Positions 26,189 through 35,153 of a stretch of 64,000 bases of DNA are shown piece by piece. The translations under genes were made by a program, and so were the position numbers. Each line of letters opens with the position of its first letter. The first letter of the stretch is position 1. Origin of the DNA: Aquiflexum balticum DSM 16537 (GTDB lineage: Bacteria; Bacteroidota; Bacteroidia; Cytophagales; Cyclobacteriaceae); assembly GCF_900176595.1 (NCBI RefSeq), contig NZ_LT838813.1, positions 1,054,001-1,118,000 of the forward strand, read 5' to 3'. The notes beneath the pieces were generated by a model. It saw only the letters and a list, made by a program, of their open reading frames with translations. It did no database searches and was not told the DNA's origin.

Positions 26189-27196
26189 TCACTTTTTCAA
26201 TCTCAATTTCAACACATAACTATCGGCCGTCATAAAAAAGGTTTTTTCGTCTGTGGAAAACGCACAGTTTGAAGTAGCCTCTCCGGTGGCAATTCTTGCA
26301 AGGGGTTTTCCTGCTGCATCAAATATCCACACGCCTCCCGGACCGGTGGCGAAGATAGTCCCCGAACTGTGGACCTTCATCCCATCGGGCAATCCCTTGT
26401 AACCTTCTTTGCCTACATAGGAAGTGGCGTCGAAGAAAAGGCTACGGTTGTGGATAAGTCCGTTCTCTCCAACTTCATATTTGAACCAAACAGCTTGGTC
26501 AGGGTCGGAATTGGCCAGATAAAAGTATTTTTCATCCGGACTAAATGCCAGGCCGTTTGGCCGGGAAATGCTGTCCAAAAGCAGTAATTCCCCATCCGTT
26601 TTCAGACAATAGATTCCCTGGAAATCCAACTCCTTAGCCGGGTCATCCATATTGAATTCCAAGCCATAAGGTGGGTCGGTGAAATACATATTTCCGGCCT
26701 TATCAAAAACCACATCGTTTGGACTGTTAAGCCTTTTGCCCTGAAAGTTATCCACAAGGGTGATAAATTTTGATTGAGGTTGGTCCAAGGGACTGTCCAT
26801 CCTGGCCATCCTGCGGTCACCATGCTGACACATGACCAATCTGCCCTGAGGATCCAAAGTCAACCCATTGGCACCGACTTCACCGCCTCTTTGGGTTTCT
26901 CCGGTATAGCCTGAAGGTTTGATATAAATACTGCTTTCCCGATCCTTTACCTGATAGATGGCATTATTGGGGATATCGGTAAAGACCAAAGTTTGGGTCT
27001 CCTCCAACCAAAGCGGCCCCTCGGTCCAGGCATGGCCTGTGGATAAGATTTCCAGTTTGGCTTCCGGGTCCAGGATTTCCAATATCTTGTTATCAAAGAT
27101 TTCTATAAAGGCATCTTGTTTGTAATTCATATCGGTTTGGGTTTTGGTGCAGGAGAGAATCAGGATGGGTATAAAACAAAGCAGTAATCGGTTCAT
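26189..27196 (-). CDS. SMP-30/gluconolactonase-like lipoprotein
   Basis: A 335-residue exported lipoprotein: signal with lipobox LILSC, then TKTQ. The six-bladed SMP-30/LRE propeller is shown by EGPLWLEETQTLVFTDI, GANGLTLDPQGRL, RLNSPNDVVFDKAGNMYFTD and RPNGLAFSPDEKYFYLANSD; N and D residues in these phrases are the usual metal ligands. The family includes gluconolactonases and other lactone hydrolases. The exact substrate is unknown. It stands alone. Confidence 0.85.
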   Translation of the reverse strand: MNRLLLCFIPILILSCTKTQTDMNYKQDAFIEIFDNKILEILDPEAKLEILSTGHAWTEGPLWLEETQTLVFTDIPNNAIYQVKDRESSIYIKPSGYTGETQRGGEVGANGLTLDPQGRLVMCQHGDRRMARMDSPLDQPQSKFITLVDNFQGKRLNSPNDVVFDKAGNMYFTDPPYGLEFNMDDPAKELDFQGIYCLKTDGELLLLDSISRPNGLAFSPDEKYFYLANSDPDQAVWFKYEVGENGLIHNRSLFFDATSYVGKEGYKGLPDGMKVHSSGTIFATGPGGVWIFDAAGKPLARIATGEATSNCAFSTDEKTFFMTADSYVLKLRLKK

Positions 27197-27360
27197 AGGT
27201 CAAGGGGTTTGGTGGAGGATTGATCTAAAATAAGCATAAAAATGTGGATAGACTATCGTTACTTTTGATTCAGTCAATTTTTAAACATGAATGGGCTTTA
27301 CATTAGGCTACTCGTAGGAAGTGTCTTTATCCTAAAAAAGGATGATTTAGTGAATTATAG

Positions 27361-27402
27361 GAATAAAATAAAAATGCCATCCTTCACTAGATGGATGACA
27401 TT
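27361..27402 (-). terminator. Terminator of the toxin-antitoxin operon
   Basis: On the minus strand ATGTCATCC, a 10-base loop and GGATGGCAT form a stem followed by TTTTATTTTATT. It begins about 25 bases after the stop codon of the GNAT gene. Confidence 0.7.
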
Positions 27403-27425
27403 TTTGCATTCCCGATTCTGACCTT

Positions 27426-27920
27426 TTAATCCTTCAAAAGCTCCCTAATAGTAGCCATTGGAAGAAACATCCTGTCTGAGGTGTTTAGTTTTATAAAACC
27501 ATAAAGCTCATAAAATTTTATTGCAGCATTATCTATTGGATCAACAAAAACTCCGGCAATTCCCAAGACTTCTGATACTTTTAAAATTTCAGTAAATGCT
27601 TCAACCAACAAATAACCTCCAAGACCCTTACCTTGGTAATTTTTATCTATGGCTAATCTTCCGATTGCAGCAAAAGGAATATCTGAATATCGGGGCAATT
27701 TTTTGGACACGTTATCAGGGATTTCCTCTTTGGGAATAGAACCTGAAGATAGTGTATAGTAACCTATTACCTTATTTTCTTCCCCTTCCAGTATGTAGCA
27801 AACCGCCACATTTTTTTCAACATCCTGTTTGGCAATTTTTGCCAAATAATCATTAAGTGACCTTTTGCCACAATCAAACTCATTCTTTTTGTGGGATTTC
27901 CCCAGTTTGCAAATTTTCAT
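27426..27920 (-). CDS. GNAT toxin (TacT/AtaT-like)
   Basis: A 164-residue acetyltransferase. The acetyl-CoA loop is YQGKGLGGYLL, preceded by FAAIGRLAID and followed by AIKFYELYGF. Its N-terminus (KICKLGKSHKKNEFDCGKRS) and length match the GNAT toxins that acetylate aminoacyl-tRNA and block translation. It overlaps the upstream DUF1778 gene by 41 bases, the usual layout of such toxin-antitoxin pairs. The pair sits at the left edge of the defence island. Confidence 0.87.
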   Translation of the reverse strand: MKICKLGKSHKKNEFDCGKRSLNDYLAKIAKQDVEKNVAVCYILEGEENKVIGYYTLSSGSIPKEEIPDNVSKKLPRYSDIPFAAIGRLAIDKNYQGKGLGGYLLVEAFTEILKVSEVLGIAGVFVDPIDNAAIKFYELYGFIKLNTSDRMFLPMATIRELLKD

Positions 27921-28203
27921 CGAATTGTTCGCTTTTGAATTTCAAATAATTTAAGCGAGCTTTTTTCAAATGGGCATTGGGACTTGGGGGATTCAGCAAT
28001 GCATTAAAGAAAATACGTTTATCCTCTTCACTCTTCAAAATTTGACTTTCTTCAATCAATAAACTTTTGGATTCCTTGTACACACAATGCACAACGAATT
28101 CAGTCAGATTCTTAAACCCGCTAATCACCGAAGCTCTTTTAAAAAGCTCTTTCTGTTCTGTGCTAATACGAACATCAATTCTGTCATTAACTTGAGTTGC
28201 CAT
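27880..28203 (-). CDS. DUF1778 antitoxin (TacA-like)
   Basis: A 107-residue protein. The N-terminus (NDRIDVRISTEQKELFKRAS) is the ribbon-helix-helix DNA-binding part of DUF1778 antitoxins, and the C-terminal half should wrap the GNAT toxin encoded just downstream. The pair is expected to repress its own promoter. An inverted repeat TGTACG/CGTACA lies at 28441-28461, about 240 bases upstream, rather far for an operator of this gene. Confidence 0.85.
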   Translation of the reverse strand: MATQVNDRIDVRISTEQKELFKRASVISGFKNLTEFVVHCVYKESKSLLIEESQILKSEEDKRIFFNALLNPPSPNAHLKKARLNYLKFKSEQFDENLQTGEIPQKE

Positions 28204-28440
28204 ATCTACTTATTTTATTATTATCTGATTTTATCTGAATTCTAAATTTGATCTTTCAGTTTTTTTTTGCTGTGATTTAGTTGCTTGGCTTTAACTTTGA
28301 TTATATTATCTATTCTTGTTGCCTTTTTAACTTCGGATTTTGCGATTTTATATTGATTTTTCTTGAGTTGAATTCTTTTAGTCTGTTTTTTCTTTTAATT
28401 TGTCTTTGACCTATAGTCCAATTCGTATTAGCAGAACAAA

Positions 28441-28461
28441 TGTACGCTTTTTCAACGTACA
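28441..28461. promoter_or_regulatory. TGTACG-9-CGTACA inverted repeat in the 28204-28594 gap
   Basis: A 6-base perfect inverted repeat in the 391-base AT-rich gap between the toxin-antitoxin pair and the Mrr-like gene. The rest of the gap is T-rich on the plus strand and shows no gene. It may be an operator for either divergent transcript. Confidence 0.4.
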
Positions 28462-28594
28462 AAAAAATAATTTTTAAAGAATATTAAATCAATATTTAAC
28501 CTAGAATTAATATATTCAGGTAATAAAATGGACTAAATTCTTCAAATTGATATCAGAATCGATTTTTAAGTTGTAACTAATCTCAAGTATTAAA

Positions 28595-30067
28595 ATGAAA
28601 AGTGATAATGATATAATACAATTTGCAAAGAAATTATGTGAAATTTATAATCTTGATTTAGAAAAAAGTTCTGAGAATTATTTCAAGATAAATACCGATA
28701 ATGCTTCCGGGATTTCAATAATTATTGAGATTGATAAGGCCAATAAGCTTTCTTTTTATTTCCTTCAAAGAACATATGATGTATTCTATCACGGTGATAG
28801 AACTGATGCCCACGTAGTTCTTAGCTTAATGTTTAGTAGCTTTATCAGATTATCAGGCCTCCCTGTTTCATTTTCATTATTTGACATCCCTCATGTAGTA
28901 GAAGACGAAATATGGGGTAGATATATAATGCCGGTTCAAATACCTTCTTTCTTTGGGATTTCAAATGAAGAACAATTACGACAGAGAATACATGAAATCA
29001 TTGCCTTGGTGGTTATTTGGAGACAAAAATTTTGGGAATTTGCAGGATGTCCTTGTAATAACTGTATGGAGAAAGAAGGTATAGACAATAATAGAGATTA
29101 TGAAATACAAAGTAGAAAATTTGAATCAATTGAAAAAATTTATGGTAAATCATCCCATTTGAACTATGGAGGCCGTAAGAGGCCGAATTGGAATTATGTA
29201 TATGATTTTGAAAATGAAGTAACTATAATTGAATCAGAAGAACTATCTGGATACATGCAGGCGATTTTTAATAATAAAAAGTTTCCTGAGAATATTATTA
29301 AAGGTATAAATGGTGACCTTGTGATCGATAAGGAAATAAATAATTTTATACACAACGATTCGAGGAAAGAATTTGAGGAATTAATTGAAGCATTAAATGG
29401 TAACAAAGCACTCAATTACCCTATCATTCCTTTTGAGAATATGTTAATTGCAGTTTCAAACCCGTACATTATTGCATTAGGTAGATTATCTGGTGTGTCT
29501 GAATTCAAATCAGAACGAGAGTTACTAAGATATAGACATAATAAAGAAGCTGAAATTTTATTTCCAATTCCGTCTTTTTTATGGATAGAAAAAGTTTGTC
29601 CGGATCAATTTGAAAATCTAATAAAAGCTCTTTTGGAGAGAGAACCAAATGTAAAAACCGTCCGAAGACCAGCACCTATAAATCAAGGTGATAAAGGTAG
29701 AGACTTATTGATTGAATGGAATGTTATTGATGAAACTATAGTTTCAGAAGTACACCCACCTAGTAAAATTATTAAAATAGTTGGTCAATGTAAAACCAGT
29801 ACAAATACAATTGGAAAAAATAAAGTAATTGATATTAGAGATACAGTTGAAACCCATAATTCTTCTGGCTATTTTTTAGCGGTTAACACCCAAATTTCTT
29901 CACCATTAACAGAAAAACTAGAGTCATTAAAAAACAATGGAATTTGGACCTCATGGTGGAATCGTGAAGATATTGAATTAAGACTTTCAAAAAATCAAGA
30001 CCTGATCCCAAATTTCCCAAATGTGGTTAAAGTTAAACATAAAGTGAAGTTTGTGGATAAAGAATAA
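28595..30067 (+). CDS. Putative restriction endonuclease with Mrr-like C-terminal domain
   Basis: A 490-residue protein whose C-terminal ~150 residues look like a PD-(D/E)xK nuclease of the Mrr group: FENLIKALLEREPNVKTVRR, then D366-K-G-R-D370 as the acidic motif, and Q398-C-K400 as the QxK motif, followed by DIRDTVETHNSSGYFLAVN. The N-terminal ~340 residues are unrecognised; they contain a cysteine cluster CPCNNC (about 152-157) that might bind metal. The gene is AT-rich compared with its neighbours. It is followed after 50 bases by the sspA-like gene on the same strand, so a link to phosphorothioate DNA is possible, but a stand-alone type IV enzyme is equally possible. Confidence 0.65.
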   Translation: MKSDNDIIQFAKKLCEIYNLDLEKSSENYFKINTDNASGISIIIEIDKANKLSFYFLQRTYDVFYHGDRTDAHVVLSLMFSSFIRLSGLPVSFSLFDIPHVVEDEIWGRYIMPVQIPSFFGISNEEQLRQRIHEIIALVVIWRQKFWEFAGCPCNNCMEKEGIDNNRDYEIQSRKFESIEKIYGKSSHLNYGGRKRPNWNYVYDFENEVTIIESEELSGYMQAIFNNKKFPENIIKGINGDLVIDKEINNFIHNDSRKEFEELIEALNGNKALNYPIIPFENMLIAVSNPYIIALGRLSGVSEFKSERELLRYRHNKEAEILFPIPSFLWIEKVCPDQFENLIKALLEREPNVKTVRRPAPINQGDKGRDLLIEWNVIDETIVSEVHPPSKIIKIVGQCKTSTNTIGKNKVIDIRDTVETHNSSGYFLAVNTQISSPLTEKLESLKNNGIWTSWWNREDIELRLSKNQDLIPNFPNVVKVKHKVKFVDKE

Positions 30068-30117
30068 AAATTTGCTACAATTGAAACTTATCCATTAAGA
30101 AAATAAAAATAGATCCC

Positions 30118-31236
30118 TTGAATCAATTACCCACATATCTGGACTACGCCTCCACCACTCCTCTTGACTCCCGTGTCTTGGAAGCAATGATTCCAATTTT
30201 TTTGGAAAATTACGGCAATGCAAACAGCACAACCCATCTTTTTGGTGAGCGGGCAGCTATGGCAGTCAAGGAATCGAGACAGATTATCGCAGATGCGATT
30301 CAGGCTCAACCTGAAGAAATCCATTTTACTTCGGGAGCTACAGAAGCAATCAACCTTGTCCTAAAGGGCGCATTTAAATCTTACGGCCACCAAAAGCCTC
30401 ATATTATTACCTCCCAAACGGAACATAAAGCCGTTTTGGACACCTGTGCTTATTTGGAGGAAATCGGAGCAGAAGTCACTTATCTAACGGTCAATTCAGA
30501 TGGGTTAATTGACTTAAATGAACTGGCTTCAAGTTTCCGAAATGACACCTTAATGGTGAGCATAATGGCTGCTAATAACGAGACTGGGGTATTACAGGAT
30601 GTTCAACGAATTGGAGAAATCTGCAAATCAAAGAAAGTCCTGTTCTTTTCAGATGCAACTCAGGCATTTGGAAAAATTCCAATCCAGGTCTTAGAGCAGT
30701 CTATTGATTTGCTTTGCTTCAGTGCCCATAAAATCTATGGCCCTAAAGGAATTGGTGGACTCTATGTCAAAAAGGGAATCAAATTGACACCCCAAATCCA
30801 TGGTGGAGGACATGAGTTTGGACTTCGCTCAGGAACGCTCAATGTTCCCGGAATTGTAGGCATGGCCAAAGCTATCCAGCTATGTTTGGATGAATTGAAG
30901 GAGACAAGTGTACACCTAGAGAAGATCCGGAATGAATTTGAAAAGGAAATGGAAGGGGCCGGAAAAATCAAAGTCAATGGAAAACATGCACCAAGGCTTC
31001 CCCATTTCAGTAATTTCCAATTGCTCAAGGAAGATTCAGATGCTTTTCTACTTCGTAATCGGAACAAAATCGCCGTAGCAAAAGGATCTGCTTGTAATTC
31101 TGCATTAATTCAGCCTTCACATGTTCTCAAAGCGATGGGGCTAAGTGATCAAGATGCCGAGAATTCGATAAGGGTGACATATGGAACTATGACTGAAATA
31201 AATCCTCAACACAATAATATTTTAAAATCCTTTTAA
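30118..31236 (+). CDS. sspA: Cysteine desulfurase, SspA/DndA-like
   Basis: A 372-residue fold-type I PLP enzyme that takes sulfur from cysteine. The N-terminal YLDYASTTPLD, the PLP lysine in SAHKIYGPKGIGG and the catalytic cysteine in AKGSACNSAL are intact. The best start is the TTG at 30118, since no ATG lies upstream in frame. General IscS would fit the fold, but the location next to sspB-, sspC- and sspD-like genes argues for the sulfur donor of DNA phosphorothioation. It is transcribed towards that operon and its end overlaps the last gene of it (31222-31953) by 15 bases. In known clusters sspA is also separate from sspBCD. Confidence 0.8.
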   Translation: MNQLPTYLDYASTTPLDSRVLEAMIPIFLENYGNANSTTHLFGERAAMAVKESRQIIADAIQAQPEEIHFTSGATEAINLVLKGAFKSYGHQKPHIITSQTEHKAVLDTCAYLEEIGAEVTYLTVNSDGLIDLNELASSFRNDTLMVSIMAANNETGVLQDVQRIGEICKSKKVLFFSDATQAFGKIPIQVLEQSIDLLCFSAHKIYGPKGIGGLYVKKGIKLTPQIHGGGHEFGLRSGTLNVPGIVGMAKAIQLCLDELKETSVHLEKIRNEFEKEMEGAGKIKVNGKHAPRLPHFSNFQLLKEDSDAFLLRNRNKIAVAKGSACNSALIQPSHVLKAMGLSDQDAENSIRVTYGTMTEINPQHNNILKSF

Positions 31237-31953
31237 GGATTTGAAATCCAAATTTGATATAACTTCAAAGCTCGGATTGATTTTTTGAAATGCAATAGAA
31301 TATGGTAACCAATAATTGATATGTGCGCGTTTAAGTAAAGCAGTATATCTTGGATCTTCAGTAATTTTAATATGATTTTCTTTTTTATAATAATTCCTAA
31401 TTACAAAATCAACACCTAAAACCAATTCCATAGGTGGATGTATTATTCTCGGACCTGCGTTTGAAAATAATTTACCTAACTCCGATCCAAAAGGTTTTAA
31501 TGATTTTCCGCCATAAGTGCAATGGTAAATAGGATGGCAAAATTCAGACATTCCGCAATCCCCACGGTCAAAGTGGAATCCTGAATAGACCTCCTTAAAA
31601 TTAGAATCTTCAAAATATTTAACTTCAACAATGAGGTTTAAACCTAATCTTGAAACCCTATCATCAAACTCATTATCTACACTAATAAGCTCTTCAAGCA
31701 AAACATTTAATTTCACTTGTCTATCAATTTCACTATTATCAAGTTTTTCAATTCCATGTGGAATAGCATGTCTTTCAATATCAAAATTTTGAAATACTAA
31801 AAACATGGGCTCATCAATACTATATGAAATATAATCACCAGTTTTAACAACAGATATTTTATGAAGCAAATCAGGGTTCTTTACATATTTTCCCCAGTTA
31901 CCTAACAAATCTGCTAAAACATTAATATCATGCTTAATTTCTGCTATTCTCAT
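31222..31953 (-). CDS. Unrecognised protein, last gene of the ssp-like operon
   Basis: A 243-residue soluble protein that I do not recognise. The first ~100 residues are helical (EIKHDINVLADLLGNWGKYV). The middle has conserved-looking histidines and cysteines (SGFHFDRGDCGMSEFCHPIY then HCTYGGKSL) and the segment RIIHPPMELVLGVDFVIRNY. The Cys/His set could bind zinc or form an active site. Its start overlaps the receiver-protein gene by 20 bases, so the two are coupled. Because it ends a signalling-like module (GHKL protein, receiver protein, this), it is the best candidate for the output effector. AT-rich, no signal peptide or membrane segment. Confidence 0.7.
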   Translation of the reverse strand: MRIAEIKHDINVLADLLGNWGKYVKNPDLLHKISVVKTGDYISYSIDEPMFLVFQNFDIERHAIPHGIEKLDNSEIDRQVKLNVLLEELISVDNEFDDRVSRLGLNLIVEVKYFEDSNFKEVYSGFHFDRGDCGMSEFCHPIYHCTYGGKSLKPFGSELGKLFSNAGPRIIHPPMELVLGVDFVIRNYYKKENHIKITEDPRYTALLKRAHINYWLPYSIAFQKINPSFEVISNLDFKSLKGF

Positions 31954-33061
31954 GAGAAAACCTCTTCTTTAAAAATATAACTCTTTCTCTATCAACCAAA
32001 TCAATATCTCTATTTAAGTCACAATTAAATGCTTCTTCATATGAAAGATACCTTTGGTCTATCCAAGGCATCATATTGTCAGATTTTTTTACAAGAATGG
32101 CTTCTTCAAAAGCAATTGGACGTTTGCTATAGTTACAGACATACCAAAAATTCGAACTAACATTGTATTTCAATGGTTTTGCAAATGATAATTTTAAATC
32201 GAATTTATCATTTAGCATCTGAACTCTTTCTTTGCTATTTAAAGAAGCCAGCGAAATCCCAAATAATTCATTCCAAAATTTAAGTAATCTGCTCTGATAC
32301 CATCTATCCCAACCTTCCGAAAGAATTCCTTTATAACGGATTTCATCTAAAATTTTAAATTTCAAAGTTTCCCAAATTGAAGGATTCATGTCTTTATCAA
32401 ATAAATCAACACCTAACCTTGATGCTAAAATATTTTCATCAATCAACAATCCATTTTCCAAAATAATATTATTCAATAGGTATTTAATAATTACATGAAC
32501 GATTTTACCATCATTAAAAAGAATTTTTATACCCTCAATAAACCTTGGGTCAAACTCATCACTTTCATACCCTAAATCTTCAAAATTAAAAGATTCATCC
32601 ATTAATTGAATATATGCCCTTGCTAGAGAATTAAGTTCTTTTATAACTTCATGATATCTTTCAGATAAATGATCTTTTGAATAAACAATATCAAACAGAT
32701 CATGAATAGTTTTCTCTTTATTATAAACACTATAAAAATTAGCCTCTGCCGAACAAAGAACAATTGGAAAATCCTTTTGCAATCCTTTCTTTTCTACAGA
32801 TAGAATTCTAAGCTGTTGAGCTAAAGCTGCGGCATTAAAATCCGCTAAAACCCCATCTTTATTTTTATTTTTTAACTTCCAATCCAATATTAATCCTGAA
32901 TATTCACTTTGGTCCTCAAGTAAATCAGAAAGAACATTAGTCCATAACCCGTGTTGAAAGGGAACAACTTCTAATAAATCCTTTTCCACACTTAAATTTC
33001 TAGCAATTCCTTTAATATTCTCTAAAGGATCATCATCTATATAATAAAACCTATAGGCCAT
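31934..33061 (-). CDS. Receiver-domain protein of the ssp-like operon
   Basis: A 375-residue protein with a response-regulator receiver domain at the N-terminus: the acidic cluster IDDDP (residues 8-12), the phospho-acceptor D60 in GLILDWKLKN, S104 in VLCSAEA and K129 in VYSKD. All key positions are kept, so it can probably be phosphorylated. The region from ~140 to 375 matches no DNA-binding domain that I know; it contains HGLW-, DRWYQSRLLKFWNELFGI and NFWYVCNYSKRP phrases. It overlaps the GHKL gene by 11 bases and the next gene by 20, so stoichiometric co-expression is likely. Not a normal transcription factor. Confidence 0.75.
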   Translation of the reverse strand: MAYRFYYIDDDPLENIKGIARNLSVEKDLLEVVPFQHGLWTNVLSDLLEDQSEYSGLILDWKLKNKNKDGVLADFNAAALAQQLRILSVEKKGLQKDFPIVLCSAEANFYSVYNKEKTIHDLFDIVYSKDHLSERYHEVIKELNSLARAYIQLMDESFNFEDLGYESDEFDPRFIEGIKILFNDGKIVHVIIKYLLNNIILENGLLIDENILASRLGVDLFDKDMNPSIWETLKFKILDEIRYKGILSEGWDRWYQSRLLKFWNELFGISLASLNSKERVQMLNDKFDLKLSFAKPLKYNVSSNFWYVCNYSKRPIAFEEAILVKKSDNMMPWIDQRYLSYEEAFNCDLNRDIDLVDRERVIFLKKRFSHENSRN

Positions 33062-35147
33062 ATTTCTTTAATATTTTCTCAGAAGCACTTGGCATGGTTA
33101 TTCGAAAATTAGTATTAAAACCTGCTTCAGGTTCATAAATCACAATATTTCCAGAATAACCATTTAAAATATCTTTCACTATTTTCAAACCAAGTCCTGT
33201 TCCAGATACAGAATGAAAATCTTCACTAATTGAAGTGGAAGTTGTAAAAAAAGCATTAAATATTTTGTCATAATTTTCAGGTGGAATTCCATCTCCATTA
33301 TCCATAAAATCTATAACCAGTGAGTTTTCAATTTTCTCTAAAACAATTTTTATTCTACCATCTTTTACATTTGCCCGGTTAATCGCTTTTCTTGAATTCG
33401 TCAAAAGATTATATAAAATTGAGGTTAATTCAGAAGGATGCATTGGTATAGTGTATAGATCAAAACCAAAAAAATCAAATAGCAATTCTATGTTTTTTGA
33501 AGCAGAATCTTTTGAGACAACAACTATAAAATCTCTGATTTTTTTTATCAAGTTCAAGGGTTCTTTTTCTCTCAGGACATTTTGTGCAATAGTTGCATCT
33601 AAATATGTAGTATAGCTTCTAAAGCTTAAAAAACTCTTTTTCAAATCCTCCAAAATTTCTTGAATTTCGTTATTATTTGAAAATAAAGATGATAAATAGT
33701 TAATATTTCCATTAAAGGATGGTACAAATTGCCTTATTTCGTGAGTAAACTCTCCGATGATAAGTCCTACACTAGCAAGTACTCTTAACATTTCAATTTC
33801 CTCAAGTTCTGATAACGTGTCTTCAATTAGATCTTTTAGCTTCTCATCATTTGTCTCAAATTCTTCAAGTCTTTCTTTTATTGGTGTCTCATTAAGGTTA
33901 ATTCCATCTTTTTCTTCTTTTTCAATTAAAGCAATTCTTGCAGAATTAACTCTTTGAGCAGCGGATTTCAACGATCTATTTAAAAAAACACTTAATTGTT
34001 CAAAGGACAGATTTTCAACTAACCCTTCTCGGCTAGATGTTTCTTCAAAATCTTTTCCCTCAGAATCAAAAATCTCTACAAAACCAAAAAAATTATTATT
34101 ATTAAATGGTACATAGGCATTTTGACTTGTCTTTACCGAGGATTTATCGATTTTGAGCCAATCATTACCTTTCTCTCCATATGGAAGAACTCTGAAACCA
34201 TTTCTATATAGTTTAATTCCGGAATGTGATTCACTCAAATTTGCAATAAAATTAAAATCTACTTTTGGCAAAATAGATTTATACCACCTATAATTATAAA
34301 TGAAATAATATGCTTTAAAATGTATTTCTTTTAGGGTAGAAAAGTCTCCTTCAATTTCAATTATATCATTTACCTGAAACCTTTCACTTCTTACTTCACA
34401 TATACCTTTACCATCAATAACATAACCTTCAAAAACACCAAGTGCATGATCAAAATACATTTTACTTTGATCAATAATTACTTCTGATAATCCATCCTTT
34501 ATTTTATAGAAGTATACATTAAATGCATTTTTATTTTCTTCAAGCCCGATTAAATTCATTCTTGACAAATCCGAAAGTGAACTTGGTTGTAATAGATCTG
34601 AGATATATCGAAAAACCCTTTTTATTTGTGGCTCAAGCCAAGCCTCTCTCAATTCAGATATAACCAATTCTGTACCTGAATCAAATTCTAAATCAACTTC
34701 TGTAAGTTGATTGGAAATGTTCCCTAACTCCTTATCTGATTCATAATCATCCCAATTAATTTCAAGCTTGTATCCTTTTATATCATCGTGTGATTTGGTT
34801 TTAATAGTTAATTTTGCTCCTAATCGTTGAGTTGCGAACCTTCCTATCCCTTTTCTTCCTGCTCTAATTCTATTAAACTTTGGAGACTTAGGATTATGGA
34901 CTTTTTCTGTTGAAGAAAGCCTCATAAATCCATTAATTAGTTGATTTTTGGTCATCCCCGCCCCATTATCTAATAGAATTAACTTTCCGCCAAAATTGTC
35001 AGAATCTACAAATTTTAGAGTTACAATTGTAGCATCAGCATCATAAGAATTTTTTACTAGCTCTGAAACAGCAGTCTCAGCTCTTCCCACTAATTCTTTA
35101 CCTAGCCGGTTTACAATTCCTGCATCAACAGAAAATTTTATTTCCAT
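33051..35147 (-). CDS. Dual-GHKL ATPase, histidine-kinase-like, in the ssp-like operon
   Basis: A 698-residue protein with two ATP-binding domains of the GHKL type. The N-terminal one is Hsp90/MutL-like: N-box SELVKNSYDADA (28-39), DNGAG (60-64) and GRKGIGRFA (97-105). The C-terminal one is kinase-like: N-box ILYNLLTNSRKAI, DNGDG (about 617-621), the F-box IFNAFFTT and GTGLGLKIV (about 650-658). Between them a coiled segment (~405-455) leads to a phospho-acceptor-like H469 in IGEFTHEIRQF. It could phosphorylate the receiver protein encoded next. No membrane segment, so the signal is internal. The gene begins six bases after the sspD-like gene. Confidence 0.8.
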   Translation of the reverse strand: MEIKFSVDAGIVNRLGKELVGRAETAVSELVKNSYDADATIVTLKFVDSDNFGGKLILLDNGAGMTKNQLINGFMRLSSTEKVHNPKSPKFNRIRAGRKGIGRFATQRLGAKLTIKTKSHDDIKGYKLEINWDDYESDKELGNISNQLTEVDLEFDSGTELVISELREAWLEPQIKRVFRYISDLLQPSSLSDLSRMNLIGLEENKNAFNVYFYKIKDGLSEVIIDQSKMYFDHALGVFEGYVIDGKGICEVRSERFQVNDIIEIEGDFSTLKEIHFKAYYFIYNYRWYKSILPKVDFNFIANLSESHSGIKLYRNGFRVLPYGEKGNDWLKIDKSSVKTSQNAYVPFNNNNFFGFVEIFDSEGKDFEETSSREGLVENLSFEQLSVFLNRSLKSAAQRVNSARIALIEKEEKDGINLNETPIKERLEEFETNDEKLKDLIEDTLSELEEIEMLRVLASVGLIIGEFTHEIRQFVPSFNGNINYLSSLFSNNNEIQEILEDLKKSFLSFRSYTTYLDATIAQNVLREKEPLNLIKKIRDFIVVVSKDSASKNIELLFDFFGFDLYTIPMHPSELTSILYNLLTNSRKAINRANVKDGRIKIVLEKIENSLVIDFMDNGDGIPPENYDKIFNAFFTTSTSISEDFHSVSGTGLGLKIVKDILNGYSGNIVIYEPEAGFNTNFRITMPSASEKILKKYGL

Positions 35148-35153
35148 CTTCTT

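Noticed and set aside
30118-31236. Housekeeping IscS/NifS rather than SspA
   Set aside because: No iscU, iscA or suf genes are adjacent, and the gene converges on sspBCD-like genes. Housekeeping function cannot be excluded by sequence alone.
31222-35147. Detocs (two-component-like defence) module
   Set aside because: Detocs has a TPR-histidine-kinase and a nucleosidase effector; here the kinase has an Hsp90-like domain instead and the third protein shows no phosphorylase motif. Kept only as a comparison.
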